Source: Rhizobium sophoriradicis (GTDB lineage: Bacteria > Pseudomonadota > Alphaproteobacteria > Rhizobiales > Rhizobiaceae). From it: a stretch of 64,000 nucleotides of DNA. Positions 1 to 8,342 of this stretch are shown in pieces. Both the position numbers and the translations under genes were made by a program. The notes under the pieces were generated by a model that saw nothing but the letters and a program-made list of their open reading frames with translations, was not told the origin of the DNA and ran no database searches. The DNA lies in NCBI RefSeq assembly GCF_003939025.1, contig NZ_RQIH01000001.1, positions 372,001 to 436,000 of the forward strand, written 5' to 3'. How positions within the stretch are numbered: the stretch's first letter is position 1; each line of letters starts with the position of its first letter.

Positions 1-151
1 TTTGCACACGTGCTCAATTTTGTCATTCGGCCGTTACATCGACCCCATAGAGCGGGACTAGTCACGTTTTCGTGGGTTTCGGAACGGCCGTCAAGCGACA
101 GTGCTGACCCGTCAAGAGGCCTCACACTGCTCTTCCAGGGAGACGAAGAAA

Positions 152-1498
152 ATGACCATTTTGCCGACACTGAAATCCCTCACGATTGCGGCCGCCATCC
201 TGGCCTCGACCTCCGCCGTTGCGCTTGCCAAAGACGTCACCATCAGCGTCTGGGCAGGCGGCACCGGCCCGAACGACACCTATCGACTCGACGCCATCGA
301 GATCGCAGCCCAGCAACTGCAGCGCGAAGCAGCTCTCAAGGGTGAAGACCTGAAGATCACCATCGAGAAGAAGGCCTATTCCGGCTGGGACGATTTCAAG
401 CAGGCGCTGACGCTTGCCGCGGAAGCCAAGACCGCCCCGAACATCGTCGCCAGCGGTCATGAAGACATCGCGCCCTGGTCACAGGCCGGCCTTATCGTTC
501 CGATCGAGGATCACGTTGATCTCGACGCCTGGCCGCTCAACGGCATCTACGAAAACCTGATGCAGATCGCCTCGTACAACGGCACCGTATACGGCATTCC
601 GCAGGATGCCGAATCCCGCCCGATGTTCTTCTGGAAGCCTTACATGAAGGCGATCGGCTATAGCGACGCCGATCTCGATGCGCTGCCGCAGAATGTTCAG
701 GACGGCAAGTACACCATGAAGAACCTGCTCGAAGATGCCAAGAAGATGCAGGACAAGGGTCTCGTCCAGCCCGGTTACGGCTTTTATCCGCGCCCCAGCA
801 ACGGCCCTGACTACTGGCAGTTCTACACGAGCTTCGGCGGCACGATGGAAGAAAACGGCAAGCTCGTTTTCGACAAGGCGGCCATGACCCGCACCTATCA
901 GTTCATCTCCGATGCCGTGAAAACGGGCGTCACCAAGAAGAACCATATCGGCATGCCGGGTGATCAGTGGTGGAAGGAAGTCGCCACCGGCAAGGCCGGC
1001 ATCTGGGACGCCGGCACCTGGCATTATGCCCGCCTCGTCAACCAGGAAGGCCTGAAGGATTTCTTCGACAACATCGTCTTCACGCTGATCCCGGCCGGCG
1101 AGGGCGGCAAGGCCAACACGCTGACGCATCCGCTCGTCTACATGCTGACCGCAGGACACAGCGATGAAGATACGCAGATCGCCGCTCAGCTGATCACGAT
1201 CGCCTCCGAACCGCGCATCAACGCGCTGCATGCGATCAAATCGGCCCATCTCGGCATCTCCAAAGCCGAAGCCGAAGTGGACTTCTATGCGGACGACCGC
1301 TGGGCTCGCGAAGCCACCGAGCGCCTGCTGCCGCATGCCAATGCGATGCCGAACAATTCCGATTTCGGAAAATATTGGAACATTATGTGGAAGAACCTCG
1401 AGGCATCCTGGACCGGCGCCAAGACCGTCGACGCCGCCATCGGCGATGCCGAGAGCGAGCTGAAGAGCACGCTCGGCGACAAGATCGTCATCCGCTAA
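152..1498 (+). CDS. sugar-type ABC transporter substrate-binding protein
   Basis: Periplasmic binding protein (about 448 aa) of a carbohydrate-type ABC importer, family 1 extracellular solute-binding fold. A Sec signal peptide covers residues 1-26, with an AxA-type site (VALA/KD), and the mature protein starts with a typical strand (VTISVWAGG). The start at 152 is chosen because a purine-rich ribosome site (AGGGAGACGAAG) precedes it and the signal peptide begins there; a start at 101 would add 17 unlikely residues. It is first in an operon with two permeases, an ATPase, a glycerophosphodiesterase, a LacI regulator and an inositol-phosphatase-like enzyme. A strong hairpin follows it. The substrate cannot be read from the sequence; the neighbours suggest a glycerol- or inositol-linked phosphodiester or a sugar. 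Bases 1-151 show no other gene. Confidence 0.9.
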   Translation: MTILPTLKSLTIAAAILASTSAVALAKDVTISVWAGGTGPNDTYRLDAIEIAAQQLQREAALKGEDLKITIEKKAYSGWDDFKQALTLAAEAKTAPNIVASGHEDIAPWSQAGLIVPIEDHVDLDAWPLNGIYENLMQIASYNGTVYGIPQDAESRPMFFWKPYMKAIGYSDADLDALPQNVQDGKYTMKNLLEDAKKMQDKGLVQPGYGFYPRPSNGPDYWQFYTSFGGTMEENGKLVFDKAAMTRTYQFISDAVKTGVTKKNHIGMPGDQWWKEVATGKAGIWDAGTWHYARLVNQEGLKDFFDNIVFTLIPAGEGGKANTLTHPLVYMLTAGHSDEDTQIAAQLITIASEPRINALHAIKSAHLGISKAEAEVDFYADDRWAREATERLLPHANAMPNNSDFGKYWNIMWKNLEASWTGAKTVDAAIGDAESELKSTLGDKIVIR

Positions 1499-1513
1499 AG
1501 TCGAAGCACTCTT

Positions 1514-1540
1514 CCGGGCAGCGGCGACCCCGCTGCCCGG
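1514..1540 (+). promoter_or_regulatory. intercistronic hairpin after the binding-protein gene
   Basis: A perfect inverted repeat with 11-bp arms (CCGGGCAGCGG at 1514-1524 and its complement at 1530-1540) and a 5-base loop lies between the binding-protein stop and the permease start. No T-run follows. In binding-protein-dependent operons such hairpins usually protect the upstream mRNA segment or partly terminate, so that the binding protein is made in excess over the membrane subunits. That role is inferred from position. Confidence 0.7.
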
Positions 1541-1562
1541 TCCGTCCCGCGAGGAGGCTTCC

Positions 1563-2864
1563 ATGAAATCGTCCAGAAGGCTTGGACTGGTGATGATCGC
1601 GCCTGCCGCGATCATGATCGTCCTGTTCTTCCTGATGCCGGTCGTTCTGACGGCGGTCTTCTCGATGACCAATATGACGACCGCAACCGGCATTTCCGGC
1701 GGCGTCTATCAGATCGCACCCAATTCCTTGATCGCACTGAAGTCGGCCATGCCCGACATTGCCGCCGAGATGACCGAACCGCGCTACGCGATCGACGAGG
1801 CGGGCCTAAAGGCCGTCGAGGGTCTCGGCCTTGCGCCTGGTATCGCCGCGGAGCTGCGCGCCAAACATGCCGGCGAGGTCTTCCCGACGCGCCGCGAAGC
1901 CGAGCGCATGATCAAGGACCTCGCCGACCGGCCTTCGACGCGCGAGGTCAAGCAGATTTCCGAACAGTTCAACCGCTCGGTCGTCAACACCCGGTTCGAC
2001 AGCAAGGAGCAGCTGTTTTCTGCGCTGGACACCGTCGGTCTCAAGCTGACTCAGGAACAGAAGGAAAGGGTGGCCGAGGCCACCTATACCGGCTGGACGT
2101 GGACGACCGACAATTTCTCGCGCATCGCCACCTCGCCCGACATGGCCCGCGTGCTCTTCAACACCGCGCTCTACGTCGCGCTGGTGCTGACGCTCTTCAA
2201 TGTCGGCTATGCCCTGCTGCTCGCCATCTGGACGCATTATATGCCGCCGACGCCGGCCTCGATCTTTCGCGGCATCTGGCTTCTGCCGCGCATCACCCCC
2301 GTCGTCATCTATGTCATGCTGTGGAAATGGCTCGCCTGGGATACCGGTTTCATTTCGATCCTGATGGGCAAGTTCGGCTATCCGCCGAAGAACTATCTGC
2401 TCGACAACGCTTATAATGCCTGGTTCTTCGTCGTGCTGATCAACGGCTTTATCGGCGCCTCGATGGGCATGCTGGTGTTCTCCTCGGCGATGAAGGCCAT
2501 TCCGAAGAGCCAGTTTTATGCCAGCGAGGTCGACGGCGCCTCGCGCTGGCAGCAGATCCGCTACATCATCCTGCCGCAGATGCGCTGGCCGATCCTCTTC
2601 GTCACCTGCTACCAGACGCTGTCGCTGCTCGCCTCCTTCAATGAAATCCTGCTCGCCACCAATGGCGGGCCGGGCAACACGACCGAGGTCTGGGCGCTCT
2701 CCGCCTATCACACCGCGCTCAGGAATTATGCCGGCAATCTCGAATACGGGTTGGGCGCGGCCATGGCGCTGGTGCTCGTCGTCATCGGCGTGATGCTGTC
2801 GCTCCTTTATCTGCGCGTCTTCAACTACGGCACGCTTGTCGCCAAGCCCCTGATCGAGGACTGA
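1563..2864 (+). CDS. sugar ABC transporter permease with a large insert after TM1
   Basis: Inner-membrane permease of the MalF/UgpA type, 433 aa, against about 290-310 aa for usual sugar permeases. TM1 is at residues 9-31. It is followed by a hydrophilic segment of roughly 160 residues (about 35-195) before the conserved core. The core has five further membrane segments (about 198-225, 235-262, 284-306, 345-370 and 395-420) and the EAA coupling loop (SEVDGAS...LP, about 322-340) that contacts the ATPase. The insert contains helix-rich, charged sequence including AVEGLGLAPGIAAELRA. E. coli MalF also has a large periplasmic loop, but later in the protein. GAGGAGG is the ribosome site. The next gene starts 2 bases after the stop. 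Confidence 0.88.
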   Translation: MKSSRRLGLVMIAPAAIMIVLFFLMPVVLTAVFSMTNMTTATGISGGVYQIAPNSLIALKSAMPDIAAEMTEPRYAIDEAGLKAVEGLGLAPGIAAELRAKHAGEVFPTRREAERMIKDLADRPSTREVKQISEQFNRSVVNTRFDSKEQLFSALDTVGLKLTQEQKERVAEATYTGWTWTTDNFSRIATSPDMARVLFNTALYVALVLTLFNVGYALLLAIWTHYMPPTPASIFRGIWLLPRITPVVIYVMLWKWLAWDTGFISILMGKFGYPPKNYLLDNAYNAWFFVVLINGFIGASMGMLVFSSAMKAIPKSQFYASEVDGASRWQQIRYIILPQMRWPILFVTCYQTLSLLASFNEILLATNGGPGNTTEVWALSAYHTALRNYAGNLEYGLGAAMALVLVVIGVMLSLLYLRVFNYGTLVAKPLIED

Positions 2865-2866
2865 CC

Positions 2867-3709
2867 ATGGCCGAACAATCGCAGCCCTCGGCAAATTACC
2901 GCAGCTGGCCCGTTATAACGGCGCTCACCATTGTCAGCCTGCCGCTGCTGCTGATGTATGTCTATCTCTTCCTCGACACCGTGACGGTGAAGCAGCCGGA
3001 TGCGCTGCTGCCCTCCGGCCTGACGCTTAATCACTGGCGTTTCCTGTGGCAGACGACGCCGGGCAAGGCGAATATCTGGCAGGTGACGGTGAATACGCTG
3101 CTGTTTTCGGCCTGCACCACCAGCCTCGTGCTGATCGTCTCGTCGATGGCCGGCTATGTGCTGTCGCGGCTCAACGTGCCGGCACGCGGCTTCTTCCTCG
3201 CCGGCGTCATGGTGCTGCATGCTTTTCCGTCGGTGACGCTGATCATCGCCATCTTCATCGTGCTGCAGATGATCGGCCTCTACAACTCGCTGATCGGCGT
3301 CATCCTGGTGAAGGCGGCGATCGACCTGCCGCTCGGCATCTGGCTGATGAAAGGCTTCTACGACACCGTGCCCTGGGAAATCGAAATGGCCGGCGTCGTC
3401 GACGGCGCCTCGCGCTTCCGGGTCTGGCGCAGCCTCGTGCTGCCGCAGGTCAAGCCCGGCATCATGGCGCTCGGGCTATTCTCCTTCCTCGCCGGTTGGG
3501 GCGAATTCATCCTGCCGCAGGTGCTGGCGCCGGGCAATGACGTGCAGGTGTTGTCGGTCTATCTTGCGGGCTTCCTCGCCGACGACAACAATTACGATTT
3601 CAATATGTTCAAGGCGGTCGGGCTCTTCTACCTTATTCCGGTGCTGATCGCTTACGCGCTCTTCAACAAATATCTCATGAACATCTACGGCGGCGGGAGC
3701 AAAGGCTGA
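2867..3709 (+). CDS. sugar ABC transporter permease (MalG/UgpE type)
   Basis: Second permease subunit, 280 aa, with six predicted membrane segments and the EAA loop (EMAGVVDGASRFRVWRSLVLP, about residues 168-188), which docks on the ATPase. It starts 2 bases after the first permease and its stop overlaps the ATPase start, so the genes are probably translationally coupled. With its partner it forms the membrane channel of the importer whose binding protein starts at 152. Confidence 0.92.
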   Translation: MAEQSQPSANYRSWPVITALTIVSLPLLLMYVYLFLDTVTVKQPDALLPSGLTLNHWRFLWQTTPGKANIWQVTVNTLLFSACTTSLVLIVSSMAGYVLSRLNVPARGFFLAGVMVLHAFPSVTLIIAIFIVLQMIGLYNSLIGVILVKAAIDLPLGIWLMKGFYDTVPWEIEMAGVVDGASRFRVWRSLVLPQVKPGIMALGLFSFLAGWGEFILPQVLAPGNDVQVLSVYLAGFLADDNNYDFNMFKAVGLFYLIPVLIAYALFNKYLMNIYGGGSKG

Positions 3710-4764
3710 TGCGCATCCTCCTCGACAATTTCTCAAAGAGCTTCGGCTCCACCAAGGTCATCGAGAACATGCAGCTCGAAGTCCGCGACGGCGAGATGCT
3801 GGCGCTGCTCGGGCCTTCCGGCTGCGGCAAATCGACAACGCTTTTTGCGGTCTGCGGCATTCACCGGCCGACCAGCGGGCGCATCCTCTTCGGCGACCGC
3901 GACGTCACCGACCTGCCGAGCCAGGCCCGCAATGTCGGCGTCGTCTTCCAGTCCTATGCGCTCTATCCGCACATGACGGTTGCCGAAAACATCAGTTTTC
4001 CCCTCAAGGTGAAGGGCGTCGACGCTGCCGACATCCGCAAGGAGGTCAATCGTATTTCCGGGCTTGTCCATATCGATAATCTCATGGAACGCCGACCGGC
4101 GCAGCTTTCCGGCGGCCAGCAGCAGCGCGTGGCGCTGGCCCGCGCGTTGATCCGCAAGCCGGATGTGCTGCTGCTCGACGAACCGCTCGCCAATCTCGAC
4201 GCCAAGCTGCGTCTGGAAATGCGCTCGGAAATTCGTCGCCTGCAGCGCGAGACCGGCATCACCGCCATTCTCGTCACCCATGACCAGGTGGAGGCGATGA
4301 GCATGTGCGACCGCATCGCCATCATGAAGGAAGGCGAGATCGTCCAGATCGCCACGCCGGCCGAAATGTACAATGATCCGAAGACCGCCTTCGTCGCCGG
4401 CTTCCTCGGCAATCCGCCGATCACTTTCCTGCGCGGGGTCGTCGACAAGGGCGCCTTTAGGATCCCGGAAAGCGAGATCCGCGTGCCGCTGCCCGATAGC
4501 GTCGGCGCCGCCGAGGGCACCAAGCTGATGCTCGGAGTCCGGCCGGAGCACTTCACCCCGGCAGGCGACACGCCCGTTTCCGGCAAGGTCACCTTCGCCG
4601 AAACGCAGGGCCGCGAGAACCTCTATGACGTTCATCTTGCCGGCGGGCCGCTGCTGCGTTCGATCCAGCCGGTGCGCAACGATATCCATGTCGGCGACGA
4701 TGTCCGGTGGGCGATCGACAGCCGCGGTGTGTTCGTCTTCGACGAAACCGGCAGGAGGCTCTGA
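3709..4764 (+). CDS. sugar ABC transporter ATPase (UgpC/MalK/MsmK type)
   Basis: Cytoplasmic ATPase, 351 aa, that powers import. Visible motifs: Walker A GPSGCGKST (35-43), signature LSGGQQQRVALARAL (about 135), Walker B VLLLDEPLANLD and switch histidine ILVTHDQ. The C-terminal third (about 240-351) is the TOBE/OB regulatory domain of the UgpC class, with the typical LGVRPEHF motif. The ATG overlaps the preceding permease stop, and its own stop overlaps the next start (ATGA). UgpC-class ATPases often serve several permease pairs, so this one could also energise the ATPase-less importer at 40616-43688; that is inference. Confidence 0.95.
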   Translation: MRILLDNFSKSFGSTKVIENMQLEVRDGEMLALLGPSGCGKSTTLFAVCGIHRPTSGRILFGDRDVTDLPSQARNVGVVFQSYALYPHMTVAENISFPLKVKGVDAADIRKEVNRISGLVHIDNLMERRPAQLSGGQQQRVALARALIRKPDVLLLDEPLANLDAKLRLEMRSEIRRLQRETGITAILVTHDQVEAMSMCDRIAIMKEGEIVQIATPAEMYNDPKTAFVAGFLGNPPITFLRGVVDKGAFRIPESEIRVPLPDSVGAAEGTKLMLGVRPEHFTPAGDTPVSGKVTFAETQGRENLYDVHLAGGPLLRSIQPVRNDIHVGDDVRWAIDSRGVFVFDETGRRL

Positions 4765-5543
4765 TGACCCGCGATTTCCAGGCATTTTTCGAGCGATACG
4801 GCTGGCCGGCGGCCAAGGGCCGGCTTCCCTTCTGCATCGGCCATCGCGGCGCCAGCGGCCATGAACGCGAGAACACGCTCGCCGCCTTCCGCCGCGCTGC
4901 CGAACTCGGCGCCGAGATGTGGGAGCTCGATACGCAGTTGACCCGCGACGGCGTGGTTGTCGTCTCGCATGACGACCATCTCGAGCGCGTCTTCGGCGTC
5001 GACCGCCGTATTTCCGAAATGACGGCCTCCGAGCTCGCCGCTCTTGACGGCGTCGACGTGCCGAGTTTTGCGGAGGTCGCCGCACTTGGCCGCGAGACCG
5101 GCGCGGGTCTCTACGTCGAGCTCAAGGCGCCCGGGACGGGCCTGCGCTGCTGGCGCCATCTTGCCGAGATGAACCAGCGTTTTGCCTGCCTCGGCTCCTT
5201 CGATACGGCACAGGTGCGTGAACTCAGGGACGCGGGCTGCGATTTCCCGCTTTCGGTGCTGATCCGTGTCGGCCATGATCCGCATGCCCTGGGGGATGAG
5301 GCCGGCGCCGATATCCTGCATCTCTGCTGGGAGAGGGCAGGCGAGCGGCCGCAGGATCTGGTGAGCGACGCGCTGACGCGCCGCGCCTTCGAGGCGGGCC
5401 GCGAGATCGTGCTCTGGCACGAGGAGCGGCCGGCCGTTCTCGAGGATATCATGAAGCTTCCGGTTCTCGGCATCTGCACGGATCTGCCCGATCTGATGCG
5501 GCCGTCGGCAGAGAGGGAAAAAGCAGTTGCCAGACAGGGATAA
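4764..5543 (+). CDS. glycerophosphodiester phosphodiesterase
   Basis: A 259-aa GDPD-family TIM-barrel enzyme that hydrolyses glycerophosphodiesters to glycerol 3-phosphate and an alcohol. The classic active-site sequence is complete: GHRGASG (His27, Arg28), ENT with Glu35, ELD (Glu54, Asp56) and SHDD (His69). The start at 4764 overlaps the ATPase stop as ATGA; an upstream in-frame start at 4707 would lie inside the ATPase gene. No signal peptide is visible, so it acts in the cytoplasm. Coupling to the ATPase implies that the imported compound, or its head group, is a phosphodiester. Confidence 0.92.
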   Translation: MTRDFQAFFERYGWPAAKGRLPFCIGHRGASGHERENTLAAFRRAAELGAEMWELDTQLTRDGVVVVSHDDHLERVFGVDRRISEMTASELAALDGVDVPSFAEVAALGRETGAGLYVELKAPGTGLRCWRHLAEMNQRFACLGSFDTAQVRELRDAGCDFPLSVLIRVGHDPHALGDEAGADILHLCWERAGERPQDLVSDALTRRAFEAGREIVLWHEERPAVLEDIMKLPVLGICTDLPDLMRPSAEREKAVARQG

Positions 5544-6531
5544 GGGACCGCGCAAGGTAACCTCCTTCGATGTGGCGCGGGTGGCCGGCGTCTCACGCGC
5601 GGCCGTCTCACGTGCCTTCACGCCGGATGCCAGCGTCTCGCCGAAGACCCGCGAAAAGGTCTATCAGGCCGCCAAGGAGCTCGGCTATCGGGTGAATTAT
5701 CTTGCGCGAAGCCTCACCAACAAACGGTCCGATCTCGTCGGCGTCGTCGCCGCCGGCCTCGACAATCCGTTCCGCACAATGCAGATCGAGCATCTGGCGA
5801 GGGTGCTGCTTGCCCGCAATTTCCGCCCGATCCTGCTGCCGACCTCGCAGGAGGCGGATACATCGACTGTTATCGGCCAGCTGCTGCATTACGCTGTGTC
5901 CGGCGTCATCGTCACCTCGGACGCACCGCCGACAGCGATCTGCGAGCAATGTGCGGCCGAGGGGGTCCCGATCGTGCTGATCAACAAGGGCAACGACATT
6001 CCCTTCGTCGATCGCATCATCTCGGACGACCGCATGGCTGGCCATCTCGCCGCCACCTACTTGATCGAAAGCGGCGTGCGAAAGCCCGCCGTGATGGCCG
6101 CTCCCGCCATATCCTACACGGCGCGGCGGCGCAGCGAGGCCTTCATTGACCGCTGCAGGCAACTCGGCGCCGAGCCGCAGTTTCTACAGATCAGGATCAA
6201 CGATTACCGGAGCGGATATGATGCGGCCGGCGAACTTGCCGCATCCGGCATTGACGGCTTGTTCTGCGCCAACGACCACATGGCCTGCGGCGTCCTCGAC
6301 CGCATCATGCAGGGCCGCGGCCGCGACGACGCGCCGCCGCTCTCCATCATCGGCCACGACGATATTCCACAGGCGAGCTGGACCGCCTATGAGCTAACGA
6401 CCATCCGCCAGCCTTGCGATGTCCAGGCTGAACAGACCGTCGACCTGCTGATGAGCCGGATAGCCGAGCCGGACCTGACGGCGCGCGTCGAGTTTACGCC
6501 GGTGACACTGATAAGAAGAAGGACTGCCTGA
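5527..6531 (+). CDS. LacI-family transcriptional regulator
   Basis: A 334-aa regulator with an N-terminal LacI helix-turn-helix (TSFDVARVAGVSRAAVSRAF, residues 12-31), a hinge helix, and a periplasmic-binding-protein-like effector domain from about residue 65. It probably starts with TTG at 5527 behind GAGAGGGAAAAAG; no suitable ATG is nearby. It overlaps the end of the diesterase gene by 17 bases and ends on the start of the next gene. As part of the transporter operon it is likely a local repressor released by the imported sugar or polyol. No operator was found upstream of 152. Confidence 0.9.
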   Translation: MPDRDKGPRKVTSFDVARVAGVSRAAVSRAFTPDASVSPKTREKVYQAAKELGYRVNYLARSLTNKRSDLVGVVAAGLDNPFRTMQIEHLARVLLARNFRPILLPTSQEADTSTVIGQLLHYAVSGVIVTSDAPPTAICEQCAAEGVPIVLINKGNDIPFVDRIISDDRMAGHLAATYLIESGVRKPAVMAAPAISYTARRRSEAFIDRCRQLGAEPQFLQIRINDYRSGYDAAGELAASGIDGLFCANDHMACGVLDRIMQGRGRDDAPPLSIIGHDDIPQASWTAYELTTIRQPCDVQAEQTVDLLMSRIAEPDLTARVEFTPVTLIRRRTA

Positions 6532-7352
6532 TGAGTTCCGCATTCGATAGCGCCGCCATTCGGGCACGGGCGGAGGTCGCGATCGCCGTCGCCCTCGAGA
6601 CCGGACGGGAAGCGGCCCGGTTTCGGCGCGACATCAATCCCGGCACGCTCGCCGTCGAAAACAAGGGATTGCAGGATTTCGTCACTGTCGCCGATAGGAA
6701 GGCCGAACAGGCGATCCGCCACGGGCTCATCTCGCGCTTTCCCGATGATACGTTCATGGGGGAGGAGAGCGGCGGCCGATCGGGCGCGGCCGGCACCTGG
6801 GTCGTCGATCCGATCGACGGCACAACCAACTACATCAGGGGCTTCCGGCATTGGGGCGTCTCGATCGCCTTCGTCGCCGGCGGCAGGATCGAGATCGGCG
6901 TGGTTTACGACGGCGCCGAGGACAAGGTTTTCCATGCCGTGCGCGGCGATGGCGCCTTCAAGGACGGGCTTGCCATTCATGCCGCCGCGACCGTCGATCC
7001 AGCCAATGCGCTGGTCATCCTCGGCCATTCCCGCAAAACGAATTTCGACGACTATCTCGCAGTCTCCAGACGGCTGCACGAGCGCGGCATGGACTATCGC
7101 CGCACGGGCGCGGCCGCCATCGACCTGGTTCGTGTCGCCGAGGGTGCCGTCGACCTCTATTACGAACGCCATCTCAATGCCTGGGACATGCTTGCCGGCG
7201 CGCTGATTGCCGAAGAGGCCGGCGCTGTGGTGGCGATGCCGCCGATCGACAAGCTGCTTGCGGATGGCGGGCCGGTTATCGCCCATGCGCCGGGGCTTGC
7301 CGGCGAATTCGCCTTCATCCTTGAGAACGAGGGGCTGTCAGTCGCCGGCTAA
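6531..7352 (+). CDS. inositol monophosphatase family protein
   Basis: A 273-aa magnesium-dependent phosphatase of the IMPase/CysQ/FBPase superfamily. It has the metal-binding motifs GEESGG (Glu78, Glu79), DPIDGTTN (Asp93, Asp96) and the C-terminal WD motif (Asp219). The family acts on inositol phosphates, sugar phosphates, histidinol phosphate or PAP, so the substrate is not fixed by sequence. It is the last gene of the operon, after a phosphodiesterase. That suggests a route from glycerophosphoinositol-like compounds to inositol phosphate to inositol; this is inference. Confidence 0.88.
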   Translation: MSSAFDSAAIRARAEVAIAVALETGREAARFRRDINPGTLAVENKGLQDFVTVADRKAEQAIRHGLISRFPDDTFMGEESGGRSGAAGTWVVDPIDGTTNYIRGFRHWGVSIAFVAGGRIEIGVVYDGAEDKVFHAVRGDGAFKDGLAIHAAATVDPANALVILGHSRKTNFDDYLAVSRRLHERGMDYRRTGAAAIDLVRVAEGAVDLYYERHLNAWDMLAGALIAEEAGAVVAMPPIDKLLADGGPVIAHAPGLAGEFAFILENEGLSVAG

Positions 7353-7378
7353 AAGCTCGTTGCTTAAGGCATGCCATC

Positions 7379-7405
7379 GTCCGGAACGGCTGCACATTTC
7401 CGGAC
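7379..7405. terminator. hairpin between convergent genes
   Basis: Perfect 8-bp arms (GTCCGGAA at 7379-7386 and TTCCGGAC at 7398-7405) around an 11-base loop, in the short space between the phosphatase stop and the convergent diesterase stop. It lacks a clear T-run, but its position fits a bidirectional terminator. Confidence 0.5.
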
Positions 7406-7408
7406 CGG

Positions 7409-8278
7409 TTAGCCGGCCATGCGGCTGCTCCAGGCGCGTTCGGTCGCCGGCGCCTCGTCGGTGGTGATCTGATCCGGCTTCAGCGCCATCAGCGCCTGGA
7501 AGTTCCGCCATTCCGATTCGCTGAAACCGACCTCGGGATGCTTCAGGGTAAAGGTCCAGGCATCGACGCGTTTGCCTTCGCCCTGGCAGAGCGCGATCAT
7601 ATCCAATCCATCCTTCGCGGCGTCAAGGATCAGCGGCCAGTGGAGATAGACCGTGTCCGGTTCGGTCGGGCCGCGGAGGTCGGCGCGCAATTCGATCTCG
7701 ACCGCCTTCCAGCCGCCGGCCTGCCTGATATCGTAAAGCTTGTCCGTGGGATCGATGCCGCGCAGCAGATGCGGAAGCTTTTCCTTGACCGCGACGATGA
7801 GGTCGAGACTGCCGGCGCTGACGATCACCGAGGCGGCGATCTCCTGAAAATGCGCGGCAAGATGCGCGATGCCCTGCGCGCCGACCGCCTCGTAGTCGTC
7901 CTTCATGTCGAATTGCAGCAGTGCGGCCGGGTGGGCCGCTTGCAGCATGGCGGCAAGATCCTCGCTGAGGATCAGCGGCCGGTCGCCCCCCTGCATCCTG
8001 ACATTACTGAGGTCGCTGAGGCGCTTTTCGGCGATCGGTCCATGACCGGTCGTTTCCCCTTCGAGGTCCTCATCGTGCAGCACGACGAAACCGCCGTCGG
8101 CGCGCACGCGCAGATCGAGTTCCATCGATGCGCCTGCGGCAAATCCCTCAGCCATCACCTCAGCTGAGAACAGCGGATCGGCAAACCGTTTGCGCAGCCG
8201 ATGCCATTTCAGGCGGGTGCGATGCCCCTCGTGCAAAATCTCCAGGCCCTGCGCATCCAGCAATTTCGTCATCTGCAT
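7409..8278 (-). CDS. divergent glycerophosphodiester phosphodiesterase-like protein
   Basis: A 289-aa GDPD-superfamily protein. Recognisable elements are an N-terminal GHR (His19, Arg20), MELDLR (Glu53, Asp55), VLHDEDL (His68) and a barrel strand with QFDMKDD. The usual GHRGASG...ENT motif is replaced by GHRTRLKWHRLRKRFADPLF, so the glutamate of ENT is missing at its normal place. The protein may therefore have an altered substrate or lower activity. The start at 8278 has GGAGA five bases upstream; Met3 is an alternative. It lies 64 bases after the class V aminotransferase gene and is probably the last gene of the Opp-type operon beginning at 14486. Confidence 0.75.
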   Translation of the reverse strand: MQMTKLLDAQGLEILHEGHRTRLKWHRLRKRFADPLFSAEVMAEGFAAGASMELDLRVRADGGFVVLHDEDLEGETTGHGPIAEKRLSDLSNVRMQGGDRPLILSEDLAAMLQAAHPAALLQFDMKDDYEAVGAQGIAHLAAHFQEIAASVIVSAGSLDLIVAVKEKLPHLLRGIDPTDKLYDIRQAGGWKAVEIELRADLRGPTEPDTVYLHWPLILDAAKDGLDMIALCQGEGKRVDAWTFTLKHPEVGFSESEWRNFQALMALKPDQITTDEAPATERAWSSRMAG

Positions 8279-8342
8279 CCGGTCTCCGCGATGCCACTCT
8301 CCTGCCTTGCCGAGCCGCGATTATCAAGACCCGAACATAAGA

